Source: Stenotrophomonas rhizophila
GTDB lineage: Bacteria; Pseudomonadota; Gammaproteobacteria; Xanthomonadales; Xanthomonadaceae
Direction: 5' to 3'
Assembly: GCF_003651185.1 (NCBI RefSeq)
Contig: NZ_RCDC01000007.1
Span: 248,001 to 312,000 of the forward strand
Length of the DNA stretch: 64,000 nucleotides
Position 1 is the first letter of the stretch. Each line of letters starts with the position of its first letter. The notes beneath the pieces are model-generated. The model was not told the origin of the DNA. It worked only from the letters and a program-made list of their open reading frames with translations, and did not search any database. The translations under genes were made by a program, and so were the position numbers. This document shows positions 36,186 through 47,491 of the stretch, one piece after another.

Positions 36186-36207
36186 CCGCATCGTTGGGCT
36201 TAAGAAG

Positions 36208-36233
36208 ACAACGGCACCGTGAGGTGCCGTTGT
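36208..36233 (+). terminator. Terminator-like hairpin after S9 peptidase
   Basis: Stem ACAACGGCACC / GGTGCCGTTGT with loop GTGA, 23 bp after the stop codon. The following T tract is interrupted by G residues, so it is imperfect. Confidence 0.75.
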
Positions 36234-36336
36234 TGTGTGTGGGGAGGGCTGAACGCGGCAGATTGCAAGTTGTTGCATGGTGCCCGGGCGCGACCCTGCG
36301 GGATGCTGGGCAGCTCTCCCTTCGGGTCTTTCCAGC

Positions 36337-37800
36337 ATGCGGCGCTACCTCTCCTCAACGTCCCACCTGCGGCCTTTTTCGTGCTGGTCAGCGCGTTTGC
36401 TGCTTGTTCTGTTTTGCAATCCCTCCCGTGCGACCGATATCGATGACGGTCTGCAGTTGACGGTGGAGCAGGCGCTCATGATCGCAGTGCTCTCCGGCGA
36501 GGTGGACGAGAGGGCGATCCGGTTGCACGGGTTGATGCGGGGCAGCGAGCCCGTGGGGCCATTGAGCGAGCCCGACGCCGCGGTACTTCATCACACCGTC
36601 CAGTTACTGACAATGGGCAAGCTGATGACCGAAAATGTTGTCGCATTTGCGTACGGCAACCGGCTTGAGGGCACAGCGGCAGGTCGTCTACTGGCGGCAT
36701 CGCCAGCATGGGGATTCGCCGGCGATGGCGCTCGTTGCCTGGCACAGGACGTCCGGCGCGAGCCTGTTGATGGCGCACCTGCCGCCGCCGCATCCACCGA
36801 TAGGGTGGGATATCGCGTCCAGTACGTTTGCATCGCACCACATATGCACAAGAGTCGTGCGCTTGCACAGCTGATGACGGCTGTCGTGCAGGGACAGGCC
36901 GTACCATCGGTAGATGCACTGGAGCGGTCGATGTTGGCCGGCGAGCGCCGCGACGCGACCCGGCCTTGGTCTATCAGCGGCAGTCTCTCCTTGTCCAGCG
37001 ATGCACACGGACGTAACTGGACGAGCAGTGGTGCCGTCGTGGGCGAACAACTGCTGGCGGAAATGGAGGTGCCGCCGACTGTGTGGATGCCGATGCCGGT
37101 GTCGCAGGCCGAATCGGTGCGCATGGCGGTGCGGGAACTGATGCAGCGCATGCAGGTTGCCGGAGAAGCGTCGGCAGACCTGCAGGATGCGATCGCCGCG
37201 CACTTCCTGCTGAGCTTTCCGGAAGTGTTGTGGGGTGCCGTGCGCGAGGACGTCACCGGGTTCGCGCGCGCAGTTGCCCGCCGCGCGGCCACGGCCGAAT
37301 GTCGGGTGCAGGAGGTGCAGCAGGGGGAGGACCGGTATGAAGCGCACACCGTTCGCCTGGCGCAGGCAGCCTTGACATGCACGTTGCCCGCGCTGGAGTG
37401 GACGCTTGCACCTCTCGATGCCCACGGTAGTGATGCGACCGCCTTGGCGACACGCTATCGCCAGTTCCTTCAGCGCGCGGCGGAAACGATTGCCACGTCA
37501 CCTGCCCATGTGGCCGCAACTGCAGTGGACCTTCAGCAGGTGCCCGGACCGAATGGCGACGCATGGCACGCCGAGCCAGGTGCTTTGCCCAAGCTGCTGC
37601 TGGAGGGCATCCTGCCCGCGCCGTTGGTGAAAGAACTCGGCGGCCTGGCCCTGAACGCAGATGCGCTCCATCCGGATATGCGTTTCGAGCATCTTGACGG
37701 GCGCAATCTGGACGAGTCTGGACGCGTGCTTGTGCGCCGTTTCCTTTATCAGCTGCGCGCGGCCAATGCGCAGAATGAGGTGACACTGCCGGAGCGCTGA
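36337..37800 (+). CDS. Exported protein of unknown function
   Basis: About 487 residues from the ATG at 36337, chosen because a signal-peptide-like segment (SARLLLVLFCNPSRA) follows; a longer reading starts at 36277. The rest is soluble and mostly helical, with scattered Cys (ARCLAQDV, YVCIAPHM, AECRVQEV) that could form disulfides in the periplasm. I recognise no domain. Codon use is somewhat less GC-biased than in neighbours. It converges with the POT transporter with 14 bp between and follows a hairpin terminator, so it is an independent gene. Confidence 0.7.
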   Translation: MRRYLSSTSHLRPFSCWSARLLLVLFCNPSRATDIDDGLQLTVEQALMIAVLSGEVDERAIRLHGLMRGSEPVGPLSEPDAAVLHHTVQLLTMGKLMTENVVAFAYGNRLEGTAAGRLLAASPAWGFAGDGARCLAQDVRREPVDGAPAAAASTDRVGYRVQYVCIAPHMHKSRALAQLMTAVVQGQAVPSVDALERSMLAGERRDATRPWSISGSLSLSSDAHGRNWTSSGAVVGEQLLAEMEVPPTVWMPMPVSQAESVRMAVRELMQRMQVAGEASADLQDAIAAHFLLSFPEVLWGAVREDVTGFARAVARRAATAECRVQEVQQGEDRYEAHTVRLAQAALTCTLPALEWTLAPLDAHGSDATALATRYRQFLQRAAETIATSPAHVAATAVDLQQVPGPNGDAWHAEPGALPKLLLEGILPAPLVKELGGLALNADALHPDMRFEHLDGRNLDESGRVLVRRFLYQLRAANAQNEVTLPER

Positions 37801-37814
37801 TTGCCGCGGTTCGG

Positions 37815-39590
37815 CTACTTCACCCCGTGCATCATCTTCTTCAGCAGCGGCGAGCAGATCAGCGCCACCGCCGCGCAGCCCAGGCCGATCCACATCAGCA
37901 GCCAGAACAGGTGTTCGTAGCTGGCGGCAGCGTTGGCGATATCCATGGTCTGGCCTTCCGGCACCTCGATCGCGGCGAGCTTGCCGAACAGCGCCGCCAG
38001 CGTTTCCGAGAACGCAGTGGCGAGGAACCAGGTGCCCATCATCAGGCTGACGACGCGCGGTGCGGCGAGCTGCGTGACCGCCGACAAGCCGACCGGTGAC
38101 AGGCACATTTCGCCGATCTCCAGGATCAGATACGCCAGCACCAGCCACCACACGCTGGCCATCTGTCCGGTCGCACCCACGTGCTGGGCGGCCAGTGCCA
38201 AGGGCACGAACGAGAGTGCGGCGAAGATCAGCCCGATCGACGATTTGATCGGCTTGGACGGATCCATGCGGCGACGGTCCAGCCACGCCCACAGCATCGC
38301 AAACAGCGGCGCGAGTACGACCAGGAACAGGCCGCCGAGGTAGGTCAGCGAGCCGGCGGTCTGCGGGATCACCAGGCAGTCGCGGATCAGCATCACCAAC
38401 ATCGCGGCCACAATAGCGATGAACAGGTTGCGGGGCGCGGACGAACCCGGGTTTCGCTCCGACAGGCGCGCGGCCACCACGAAGCCCAGCGGCGCCAGCA
38501 GCAGCGAGGCGATCGACCAGGGCAGCGGGGTGCCGCCCTGGATCACCAGCGACGGCACCAGATCCTTGTTCAGCAGGCGATCGGTAAAGGTCACCCAGGA
38601 GCCGTAGGTCTGCTCGTACAGGGTGAAGAACACCAGGGCCATGAAGATCAGCGCCATCAGCGCGATCATCTGCTGGCGCTGCACCGGCGTGCAGCGGGTA
38701 CCGGTGAACCAGGCGAACCAGACCAGCACGCCGCCGAGCACGACGATCATCAGCATCAGTGCCAGGCTGATTTCACCGCCGAGCGCGAACGCACCGTTGG
38801 CCGCGGCCCACATCAAGGCAGCGACGGGGATCACGCCGAGCACGGCCACCGCATAGATCAGCCATTCGCGGCGGATGCCGAGCACGCGCTGGCGCAGGGC
38901 CGGCAGGTCGGATGGTTCGGCGTGGCCCTGCAGATACTTCTGGCCCCACAGGAACATGCCCAGCCCGATCACCATGCCGATACCGGCCGCGCCGAAGCCG
39001 TACTTCCAGCCATAGGCTTCGCCGAGGAAGCCGCACACCAGCGAGGCGAACAGCGCGCCCAGATTGATGCCGGCGTAGAACAGCGAGAAGCCCGAATCGC
39101 GGCGCGGATCGTTCTCCGGGTAGAGCTTGCCGACGATGGTGGAGATGTTCGGCTTGAGGAAGCCCACGCCCATGATGATCAGGGCCAGCGAGAGGTAGGT
39201 GATGCCCAGGGCCGCGTCATCGCGTACCACGGCGCCGTCAATGCGGACCGCCGCGTGGCCTTCGAACGCCATGCCCAGATGCCCGAGCACCAGCAGCACG
39301 CCACCGAACACCACCGCCTTGCGCATGCCCAGCCAGCGGTCGGCGAGCAGACCGCCGAACACCGGGATGCAGTAGACCAGGCCACCGTAGGCACCGAGCA
39401 GGTCCAGCCCGGCCTTGTCGCCGAACAGGTGGTACTTGGTGAGATACAGCAGCAACAGCGCCTTCATGCCGTAGAACGAGAACCGCTCCCACATCTCGGT
39501 GAAGAAGCAGATGTAGACGCCCTTGGGATGGCCGAGGAAGTCGTCGGTAGCGGGGGAGGTTGCGGCGGCGTGCAGGGCGGCTGCGGTCAT
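37815..39590 (-). CDS. POT/PTR-family proton-dependent oligopeptide transporter
   Basis: 591 residues, 14 or so membrane helices. The ExxER motif in helix 1 (EMWERFSFYGMKALLLLYLT) and LKPNISTIVGKLY plus the SLFYAGINLGAL block are POT signatures. It imports di- and tripeptides with protons. The ATG at 39590 is preferred; the next in-frame start upstream is a TTG at 39614. Longer than E. coli Dtp proteins (about 490-500 residues), because of extra helices in the middle. Confidence 0.94.
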   Translation of the reverse strand: MTAAALHAAATSPATDDFLGHPKGVYICFFTEMWERFSFYGMKALLLLYLTKYHLFGDKAGLDLLGAYGGLVYCIPVFGGLLADRWLGMRKAVVFGGVLLVLGHLGMAFEGHAAVRIDGAVVRDDAALGITYLSLALIIMGVGFLKPNISTIVGKLYPENDPRRDSGFSLFYAGINLGALFASLVCGFLGEAYGWKYGFGAAGIGMVIGLGMFLWGQKYLQGHAEPSDLPALRQRVLGIRREWLIYAVAVLGVIPVAALMWAAANGAFALGGEISLALMLMIVVLGGVLVWFAWFTGTRCTPVQRQQMIALMALIFMALVFFTLYEQTYGSWVTFTDRLLNKDLVPSLVIQGGTPLPWSIASLLLAPLGFVVAARLSERNPGSSAPRNLFIAIVAAMLVMLIRDCLVIPQTAGSLTYLGGLFLVVLAPLFAMLWAWLDRRRMDPSKPIKSSIGLIFAALSFVPLALAAQHVGATGQMASVWWLVLAYLILEIGEMCLSPVGLSAVTQLAAPRVVSLMMGTWFLATAFSETLAALFGKLAAIEVPEGQTMDIANAAASYEHLFWLLMWIGLGCAAVALICSPLLKKMMHGVK

Positions 39591-39698
39591 CGAGGGATCA
39601 GGCAGGGCGGACAAGGGGGCGAGTATAGGCCCGGGGTGACGGTGTATCCGTGCCGGGTCTGGCCGCTCCGCTGTCGGGGTGCGGGGCGCTCCGCTGTC

Positions 39699-39720
39699 GT
39701 AGTGCCGGCCGTTGGCCGGC
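39699..39720. repeat. Single GTAG-type REP unit
   Basis: GTAGTGCCGGCCGTTGGCCG... palindrome between the POT gene and the DUF1624-like gene, same family as the pair at 27389-27458. Confidence 0.8.
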
Positions 39721-39746
39721 AGCCTCAGCAGCCCGGCATCGCTCGC

Positions 39747-40898
39747 CTACAGATAGCGAAGCCACGCCAGATCCCGCCGCCGCGCCTTGAACCGCGCGAA
39801 CGCTCTGGTCGGCCAGTACAGCGCCAAGGCCAGCAGCGCGGTGATCACCCACAGGCTCGCCACGTGGTCCACGGCGAAATACGCGCCGTGGGTGTGTCCC
39901 CAGCGTGCTTCGGCCAGCACGTACAGCAGCTTCAGCACGTACAGGTGCAGCAGGTAGAAGAACATCGGTGCCGCGCCGATGTCGGCCAGCGGCGCCAGCG
40001 CCCGGGCCACGCGCGGCGGCTCGTACAGGCGCAGCAACAGCAGGCCGATGCCCAGGGTGAGCAGCAGGAACAGCAGCGAAGGCGGGTACTTGGTGACATT
40101 GAAGACGCTCATCAGCGTGCTGCCCGGTGTGGCCAAGGACTGCCACGGGCTGTCGCCGTAGAGGTTCACCGCCCGCAGGATGACGAACGCCAGCAGCGCA
40201 CCGGCGCCGGCCCTCCACAGGCGGCGCTGGCGCAGGAGCGCATCGCCACCGCGCGCGAACCACGGGCCGATCACCCAGCCCAGTGCAATGACGCCGATCC
40301 ACGGCAGCACCGGGTAGGAGGCGCGCAGGCGCAGCCCGTCGGTCACGGTGATCCAGTCGCGCTGGTGCAGCACCTTCCACAGCACGACCAGCACCCCGTC
40401 GCCCTGCACGCGGATGCCATCGAGCAGGTTGTGCCCGGCGATCACGGCCAGCGCCAGCACCGCCAGCGCCCCGCGTGGCAGCCACAGCAGCCCGGCCAGC
40501 GCGATCATGCTGATGCCGATCGCCCAGATCACCTGCAGGTACATCACGCTGGGCGGGAACTGCAGCGTCCACGCGACATTGACCACCAGCAGCTCCAGCA
40601 CCACCAGGAACAGGCCGCGCTTGAGCAGGAAGGCCGACGCGGCCCGGCGCCCATCCGGCTTGCCACTGGCGTACAACCAGGCCGACAGGCCGGTCAGCAG
40701 CACGAACACCGGCGCGCACAGATGCGCCAGCAGCCGGCTGACGAACAGCGCCGGCTCGACCTGGTCGACCGCCATCGGGTCGCTGACCTGCTGGTGCATG
40801 TAGAAGGTTTCTCGCACGTGGTCGAGCAGCATCAGCACGATCACGGTGCCGCGCAGCTGGTCGATGGAGGTCAGGCGGGAGGTGGGGGAATGCGTCAC
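39747..40898 (-). CDS. DUF1624-like integral membrane protein (acyltransferase/HGSNAT-related)
   Basis: 383 residues, about ten membrane helices. RLTSIDQLRGTVIVLMLLDHVRE at the N-terminus and LLAHLCAPVFVLLTGLSAWL match the DUF1624/heparan-glucosaminide-acetyltransferase-like family, in which the early Asp/His pair is conserved. Relatives transfer acyl groups onto sugars across membranes; the acceptor here is unknown. No partner gene is adjacent. Confidence 0.82.
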   Translation of the reverse strand: MTHSPTSRLTSIDQLRGTVIVLMLLDHVRETFYMHQQVSDPMAVDQVEPALFVSRLLAHLCAPVFVLLTGLSAWLYASGKPDGRRAASAFLLKRGLFLVVLELLVVNVAWTLQFPPSVMYLQVIWAIGISMIALAGLLWLPRGALAVLALAVIAGHNLLDGIRVQGDGVLVVLWKVLHQRDWITVTDGLRLRASYPVLPWIGVIALGWVIGPWFARGGDALLRQRRLWRAGAGALLAFVILRAVNLYGDSPWQSLATPGSTLMSVFNVTKYPPSLLFLLLTLGIGLLLLRLYEPPRVARALAPLADIGAAPMFFYLLHLYVLKLLYVLAEARWGHTHGAYFAVDHVASLWVITALLALALYWPTRAFARFKARRRDLAWLRYL

Positions 40899-41037
40899 AG
40901 CAGCGCCGGTTGCTTGGTGCGATAGGATATAACATAACCAAATGGATGGGCCCGGCGCGCGACGTTGCCCAGTCCGGCGGGTCGCGGCGGCGGCGGCACG
41001 CGAAGGTCAACAGGGGCCTTGATCGGGTGGTGCAGGG

Positions 41038-41061
41038 TTGCCGGCCAGTGGCCGGCACTAC
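41038..41061. repeat. Single GTAG-type REP unit (inverse orientation)
   Basis: TTGCCGGCCAGTGGCCGGC... ending CACTAC, the reverse form of the GTAG REP, in the 222-bp gap before the OPT gene. Confidence 0.8.
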
Positions 41062-41120
41062 TGGACTTGCCCGTACATGAACGCTAGCGTGGCAGGGATT
41101 TTTTGCCAGCAGAGGCTTCC

Positions 41121-43091
41121 ATGAACAACGACGCTGCGCCACGCCAGCTCACTTTCCGCGCGGTGGTGCTTGCCATCGTGCTGGCGGTGATTCTGTCGGC
41201 CGCCAACGCCTACCTCGGTCTGTTCGCAGGCCTGACCATCGCCACCGCGATTCCCGCGGCCGTCATCTCCATGGGCGTGCTGCGCCTGCTCGGCGGTGGC
41301 ACCATCCTTGAAAACAACATCGTCCAGACCGGTGCGTCGGCCGGTTCGTCGATCGCCGCCGGCGTGATCTTCACCATCCCCGCGCTGGTGATCATGGGCT
41401 ACTGGCCGGACTTCAAGTATTGGTGGGTGCTGGGCATCGCCGGTCTGGGTGGCCTGCTGGGCGTGCTGTTCTCGGTGCCGCTGCGCCGTTCGATGATCGT
41501 CGAAGATCCGCTGCCCTTCCCGGAAGGCAAGGCGGCCGCCGAAGTGCTCAAGGCCGGTGAGAACCCGGGCCCGGGCCTGAAGATCCTGGCGGTGTCGGCG
41601 GTGATCGGCGCCTTCGTGAAGCTGGCGGCCGAAAGCGGCCTGCGCCTGATTCCGGATGCCTGGGCCACCTCGGCCTACGTGGGCAGCTCGAAGATCACCG
41701 CCTTCATCGGCACCAACCTGTCCCCGGCGCTGCTGGGTGTGGGCTACATCGTCGGCCTGAATGTCGGCATCGTGGTGGTGTCCGGCTCGATCCTGACCTG
41801 GCATATCGCCATTCCGCTGTACCAGATGTTCTTCATGAACACCGATCCGGCGCTGGCCGCCTCGATCGCCACGGCCAGCTCCACCGAGGCGGCCTTCGCC
41901 ATCTGGGGCGCGAAGATGCGTTACCTGGGCGTCGGCGCGATGCTGATCGGCGGCGTGTGGACCCTGATCTCGTTGCGCAAGTCGCTGCTCAATGGCGTCA
42001 AGAGCGGTTTCGCCGCAGCCCGCAAGAGCGGTGGCCCGGCGCTGGCGCACACCGAGCGCGACCTGCCGATGAAGTGGATGCTGGTGGCCCTGGTGGTGTT
42101 CACCCTGCCGCTGCTGGCGCTGTACCAGGCCATCGTGGGCCAGTGGCATGTTTCGATCCCGATGACGCTCATCATGATCGTCGCCGGCTTCCTGTTCGTC
42201 TCGGTCTCGGCCTACCTGGCCGGGTTGATCGGTTCGTCCAACAACCCGGTCTCGGGCATCACCATCTCCACCATTCTGTTCGCCTCGGCGGTGCTGGTGG
42301 TGTTGCTCGGCGCCGACGGCCTCAAGCCGGTTGGCGTCGGCGGTGCCCCGCTGGGTGCGGTGGCCGCGATCATGATCGGCGCGGTGGTGTGCTGTGCGGC
42401 CGCGGTCGGCGGTGACAACCTGCAGGACCTCAAGGCCGGCTACATCGTTGGCGCTACGCCGTGGAAGCAGCAGCTGATGCTGGGCATCGGCGCGTTCTCG
42501 TGCGCGCTGATCATGGCCCCGGTGCTGAACCTGCTGGCCACCGCCTACGGCATCGGCGTCAAGTCCGAGCTGCATCCCAACGCGCTGGCCGCGCCGCAGG
42601 CCAACCTCATGGCCTCGGTGGCCAAGGGCCTGTTCGGCGGCGAGCTGCCGTGGACCTTCATCGGTATCGGCGCCGTGGTCGGCGCGGCGATCATCGCTTT
42701 CGACAGCTGGCTGAAGTCGCGCAATGCACGCTTCCGCGTGCCGGTGCTGGCCGCGGCGATCGGCATCTACCTGCCGCTGGAGCTGATGGTGCCGATCTTC
42801 CTGGGTGGCCTGATCGCCTACCTGGTGGAACGCTTCCACAAGGTCCGCGGCGACGACGAAGAAGGCCGCGACCGCGTGCACAAGCCCGGCGTGCTGTTCG
42901 CTGCGGGCCTGATCACCGGTGAAGCCCTGATGGGTATCGCGATCGCGGTGCCGATCGTGATCAGCAGCCGCGCGGACGTGCTGGCGCTGCCGTTCCACCT
43001 GCCGGGCGCGCAGTGGATCGGTCTGGCCGTGCTGTTCCTGGTCGGCTGGTTGATCTACCGCACCGGCAAGCGCGCGGTGGGTTCAGTCTAA
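41121..43091 (+). CDS. OPT-family oligopeptide transporter
   Basis: 656 residues, about 15-16 membrane helices. LTFRAVVLAIVLAVILSAAN and ANAYLGLFAGLTIATAIPAA at the N-terminus, EDPLPFPEGKAAAEVLKAG, and GSSNNPVSGITIST are typical of the PF03169 family. AGAGG lies 6 nt before the ATG. It takes up small peptides or metal chelates. A perfect terminator hairpin follows, then an exported S9 peptidase, so the locus looks devoted to peptide use. Confidence 0.94.
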   Translation: MNNDAAPRQLTFRAVVLAIVLAVILSAANAYLGLFAGLTIATAIPAAVISMGVLRLLGGGTILENNIVQTGASAGSSIAAGVIFTIPALVIMGYWPDFKYWWVLGIAGLGGLLGVLFSVPLRRSMIVEDPLPFPEGKAAAEVLKAGENPGPGLKILAVSAVIGAFVKLAAESGLRLIPDAWATSAYVGSSKITAFIGTNLSPALLGVGYIVGLNVGIVVVSGSILTWHIAIPLYQMFFMNTDPALAASIATASSTEAAFAIWGAKMRYLGVGAMLIGGVWTLISLRKSLLNGVKSGFAAARKSGGPALAHTERDLPMKWMLVALVVFTLPLLALYQAIVGQWHVSIPMTLIMIVAGFLFVSVSAYLAGLIGSSNNPVSGITISTILFASAVLVVLLGADGLKPVGVGGAPLGAVAAIMIGAVVCCAAAVGGDNLQDLKAGYIVGATPWKQQLMLGIGAFSCALIMAPVLNLLATAYGIGVKSELHPNALAAPQANLMASVAKGLFGGELPWTFIGIGAVVGAAIIAFDSWLKSRNARFRVPVLAAAIGIYLPLELMVPIFLGGLIAYLVERFHKVRGDDEEGRDRVHKPGVLFAAGLITGEALMGIAIAVPIVISSRADVLALPFHLPGAQWIGLAVLFLVGWLIYRTGKRAVGSV

Positions 43092-43113
43092 AAAGTCTGC
43101 ATCTGCGTCATGG

Positions 43114-43137
43114 CAAACCCCGCTCCGGCGGGGTTTG
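43114..43137 (+). terminator. Terminator hairpin after OPT gene
   Basis: Stem CAAACCCCGC / GCGGGGTTTG with loop TCCG; T residues are part of the stem's 3' arm and TCGTTTC follows. Confidence 0.8.
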
Positions 43138-43239
43138 TCGTTTCTGCCTCCCGTCGAACCACCGGCATGACCGATGGCCTTTGCATCGGTGGCCCCTGCG
43201 GCCCTACCATCGGCGTTTTGCCGTTCCGCGGAGACCCCG

Positions 43240-45303
<2,064 letters not shown>

Positions 45304-45312
45304 GCCGGTTTG

Positions 45313-45338
45313 AAGCGCCGCCCCCAGGGGCGGCGCTT
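45313..45338 (+). terminator. Terminator hairpin after second S9 peptidase
   Basis: Stem AAGCGCCGCCC / GGGCGGCGCTT with a four-base CCAG loop, 9 bp after the stop codon. Confidence 0.85.
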
Positions 45339-45346
45339 TGCTATCG

Positions 45347-45422
45347 GTGGTGCCGGTCATTGGCTGGCGGTTGTATCGCGCGTTCCACATCCATGAGGTT
45401 GCCGGCCAGCGGCCGGCACTAC
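45347..45422. repeat. GTAG-type REP pair, one degenerate unit
   Basis: Inverted units GGTGGTGCCGGTCATTGGC (45347-, degenerate GTAG head) and ...GCCAGCGGCCGGCACTAC (to 45422), separated by about 28 bp. Same family as the other REPs in this window. Confidence 0.78.
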
Positions 45423-45436
45423 GCAGGCCATCCCCC

Positions 45437-46681
45437 GTGAAAGCACCCGCCCTGATCCAGAACGATATCGTCGTCTTCGGCTTGATCGCTGCCACCCTCG
45501 GTGCCGTGTTCTGGACCGCCTCGCGCGAGCAGGGGCTGTGGAAGCGGTTCTATACCTACGTGCCCGCGTTGCTGCTGTGCTACCTGATTCCCGGCGTGTA
45601 CAACACCGTCGGCCTGATAGATGGCCAGAACACCCATCTCTACAACCCGGTCGCGCGCGACATCCTGCTGCCCGCCGCTCTGGTGCTGCTCACCCTGGCC
45701 GTGGACATCAAGGGCATCCTGCGGTTGGGGCCGAAGCTGATCGTGATGTACCTGGGCGCCTCGCTCAGCATCATGATCGGCGCCGTGGTCGCCTTCCAGT
45801 TGATGAAGTGGCTGCACCCGGCGACGGTCGCCGGTGACACCTGGGCGGGCATGGCGGCGCTGGCCGGCAGCTGGATCGGCGGCGGTGCCAACATGCTGGC
45901 CATGCGCGAAGTGTTCGATGTCAACGCGACCACCTTCGGGCAGTTCGCGGTGGTCGATGTCGGTGTCGGTTATGTGTGGATGGCGGTGCTGATCTTCATG
46001 GCCGGGCGCGCGGCAAAGATCGATGCGCGCAGTGGTGCCGACACCTCCGGCATCGATGCCCTCAAGCTGCGCATCCAGGCGTTCCAGGCACAGCATGAGC
46101 GCGTGGCCAGCCTGACCGACCTGATGCTGATCGTGGCGGTCGCCTTCGGCGTGGTGGGGCTGTCGCACGCGATCGCCGGGCCGGTCTCGGCATGGTTCAA
46201 GGGGCATGTCGCCTGGGCCTCGCAGTTCAGCCTGGATGCGCCGTTCGTGTGGGTGGTGGTGATCTCCACCACCTGCGGCCTGGCGTTGAGCTTCACCCGT
46301 GCGCGCAACCTGGAAGGTGCCGGTGCCTCCAAGCTCGGCTCGCTGCTGCTGTACTTCCTGATCGCCTGCATCGGCATGCAGATGGACCTGCTGGCACTGC
46401 TGGACCGCCCGTGGCTGTTCCTGCTCGGCCTGATCTGGATCGCGGTGCACATCGTGCTGCTGTGGGCGCTGGCGCGCGCGCTGAAGGTGCCGTTCTTCTA
46501 CTTCGCGATCGGCTCGCAGTCCAACATCGGCGGGCCAGCCTCCGCGCCCGTGGTGGCGGCGGCGTTCCATCCTTCGCTGGCGCCGGTCGGCGTGCTGTTG
46601 GGCACGATGGGCTACGCCACGGGCACGTATCTGGCGTACATCGTGGGCATCACCCTGCGCGCGATGGCAGGGCAGGGCTGA
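45437..46681 (+). CDS. DUF819-family integral membrane permease
   Basis: 414 residues from a GTG start at 45437 (KAPALIQNDIVVFGLIAAT); there is no ATG nearby and the ribosome site is weak. About 11-12 helices. LAGSWIGGGANMLAMREVFDV and FYFAIGSQSNIGGPASAPVVAAAF are the two inverted repeat signatures of the DUF819 (YjcL-like) family. Substrate unknown. It directly follows a REP pair. Confidence 0.9.
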   Translation: MKAPALIQNDIVVFGLIAATLGAVFWTASREQGLWKRFYTYVPALLLCYLIPGVYNTVGLIDGQNTHLYNPVARDILLPAALVLLTLAVDIKGILRLGPKLIVMYLGASLSIMIGAVVAFQLMKWLHPATVAGDTWAGMAALAGSWIGGGANMLAMREVFDVNATTFGQFAVVDVGVGYVWMAVLIFMAGRAAKIDARSGADTSGIDALKLRIQAFQAQHERVASLTDLMLIVAVAFGVVGLSHAIAGPVSAWFKGHVAWASQFSLDAPFVWVVVISTTCGLALSFTRARNLEGAGASKLGSLLLYFLIACIGMQMDLLALLDRPWLFLLGLIWIAVHIVLLWALARALKVPFFYFAIGSQSNIGGPASAPVVAAAFHPSLAPVGVLLGTMGYATGTYLAYIVGITLRAMAGQG

Positions 46682-46695
46682 CCGCACGTGCGGAT

Positions 46696-47181
46696 TTACG
46701 CAGGAAGAAGACCGCGTTCGACCAGCCACGCCTTTGCATCTTCCGCATCCTGTTCGAACCACGCCTTCGTCGACCCCAACCGATACGTATACCCCCAAGC
46801 ATCCATGTCCAGCATCAGGCGGTCGCTGCCCACACCAGGCAGTCTTCCGGCCAGCACGATCTGCAGGTAACAGGTGGCGTCTTCTTCGGGCACCGAATCG
46901 GTGGCATCGGTATGCACCAGCGCACGCCGCTCCGGCGGCAGCACGATCAGGTGACAGGCTTCGTGCAGCATCGAGTGCACGGGGGTGTCATCGCGGACGT
47001 ACACGTCGCTGCCGATGATGCCGGCTTCGGGTTCGCCCCAGTAGCTGCCCGGAATCGGCGCACCATCGGCCACACGATGCAGGTGCAGATCGTGGGTGGC
47101 GAGCAGGGCGAGGGCATCGTCGAAACGGATATCGCCGACGCGGGTGACCTGCGGTTCGGCGGTGGGGGCAGCGTCGTTCAT
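46696..47181 (-). CDS. Small protein with HExxH-like zinc motif
   Basis: 161 residues. The segment HSMLHEACHLIVLPPERR contains HEACH, the HExxH zinc-protease core, and two acidic segments follow that could supply a third ligand. The protein has no signal peptide. The fold resembles single-domain metallopeptidase-like proteins of unknown substrate found in Xanthomonadaceae. It lies just downstream of minE (47 bp) but a joint role is not evident. Catalytic activity is inferred from the motif only. Confidence 0.75.
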   Translation of the reverse strand: MNDAAPTAEPQVTRVGDIRFDDALALLATHDLHLHRVADGAPIPGSYWGEPEAGIIGSDVYVRDDTPVHSMLHEACHLIVLPPERRALVHTDATDSVPEEDATCYLQIVLAGRLPGVGSDRLMLDMDAWGYTYRLGSTKAWFEQDAEDAKAWLVERGLLPA

Positions 47182-47228
47182 GGGTTACCGCTCAACCGCC
47201 CCTTCCAACGCGGAAGGGGCGATGTCGA

Positions 47229-47489
47229 TCAGGGCTGCTGCGGGCCTTCCGGCAAGGCGACGGAGATATCGAGCACATCGTGCTCCCCGTCCTTGACCAG
47301 ATCGACCTTGACCGCATCAGCGTCGATGTTGACGTACTTCTTGATCACTTCCAGCAGCTCGCGCTGCAGCAGGGGCAGGTAGTCCGGGCCGCCGCGGTGG
47401 CTGCGTTCCTGCGCGATGATGATCTGCAGGCGGTTCTTGGCCGTTTCGGCAGTGGTCTTCTTCCGGTTCAGGAAATCGAACAGTCCCAT
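47229..47489 (-). CDS. minE: Cell division topological specificity factor MinE
   Basis: 86 residues. [21 protein letters not shown] is the membrane-targeting/MinD-binding part and [19 protein letters not shown] the dimerisation region. MinE stimulates MinD ATPase and drives pole-to-pole oscillation. Its ribosome site (GGAGGG) is immediately after the minD stop codon, two bases separating the genes. Confidence 0.98.
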   Translation of the reverse strand: MGLFDFLNRKKTTAETAKNRLQIIIAQERSHRGGPDYLPLLQRELLEVIKKYVNIDADAVKVDLVKDGEHDVLDISVALPEGPQQP

Positions 47490-47491
47490 GC

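Noticed and set aside
33393-36338. Long minus-strand open frame of about 980 codons
   Set aside because: Antisense to the LysE-like exporter and the S9 peptidase, and it crosses their terminator. The genes on the other strand have catalytic motifs and ribosome sites.
38181-40925. Long plus-strand open frame of about 910 codons
   Set aside because: Antisense to POT and DUF1624-like genes; His/Gln/Arg-rich composition is the usual product of reading opposite a membrane-protein gene.
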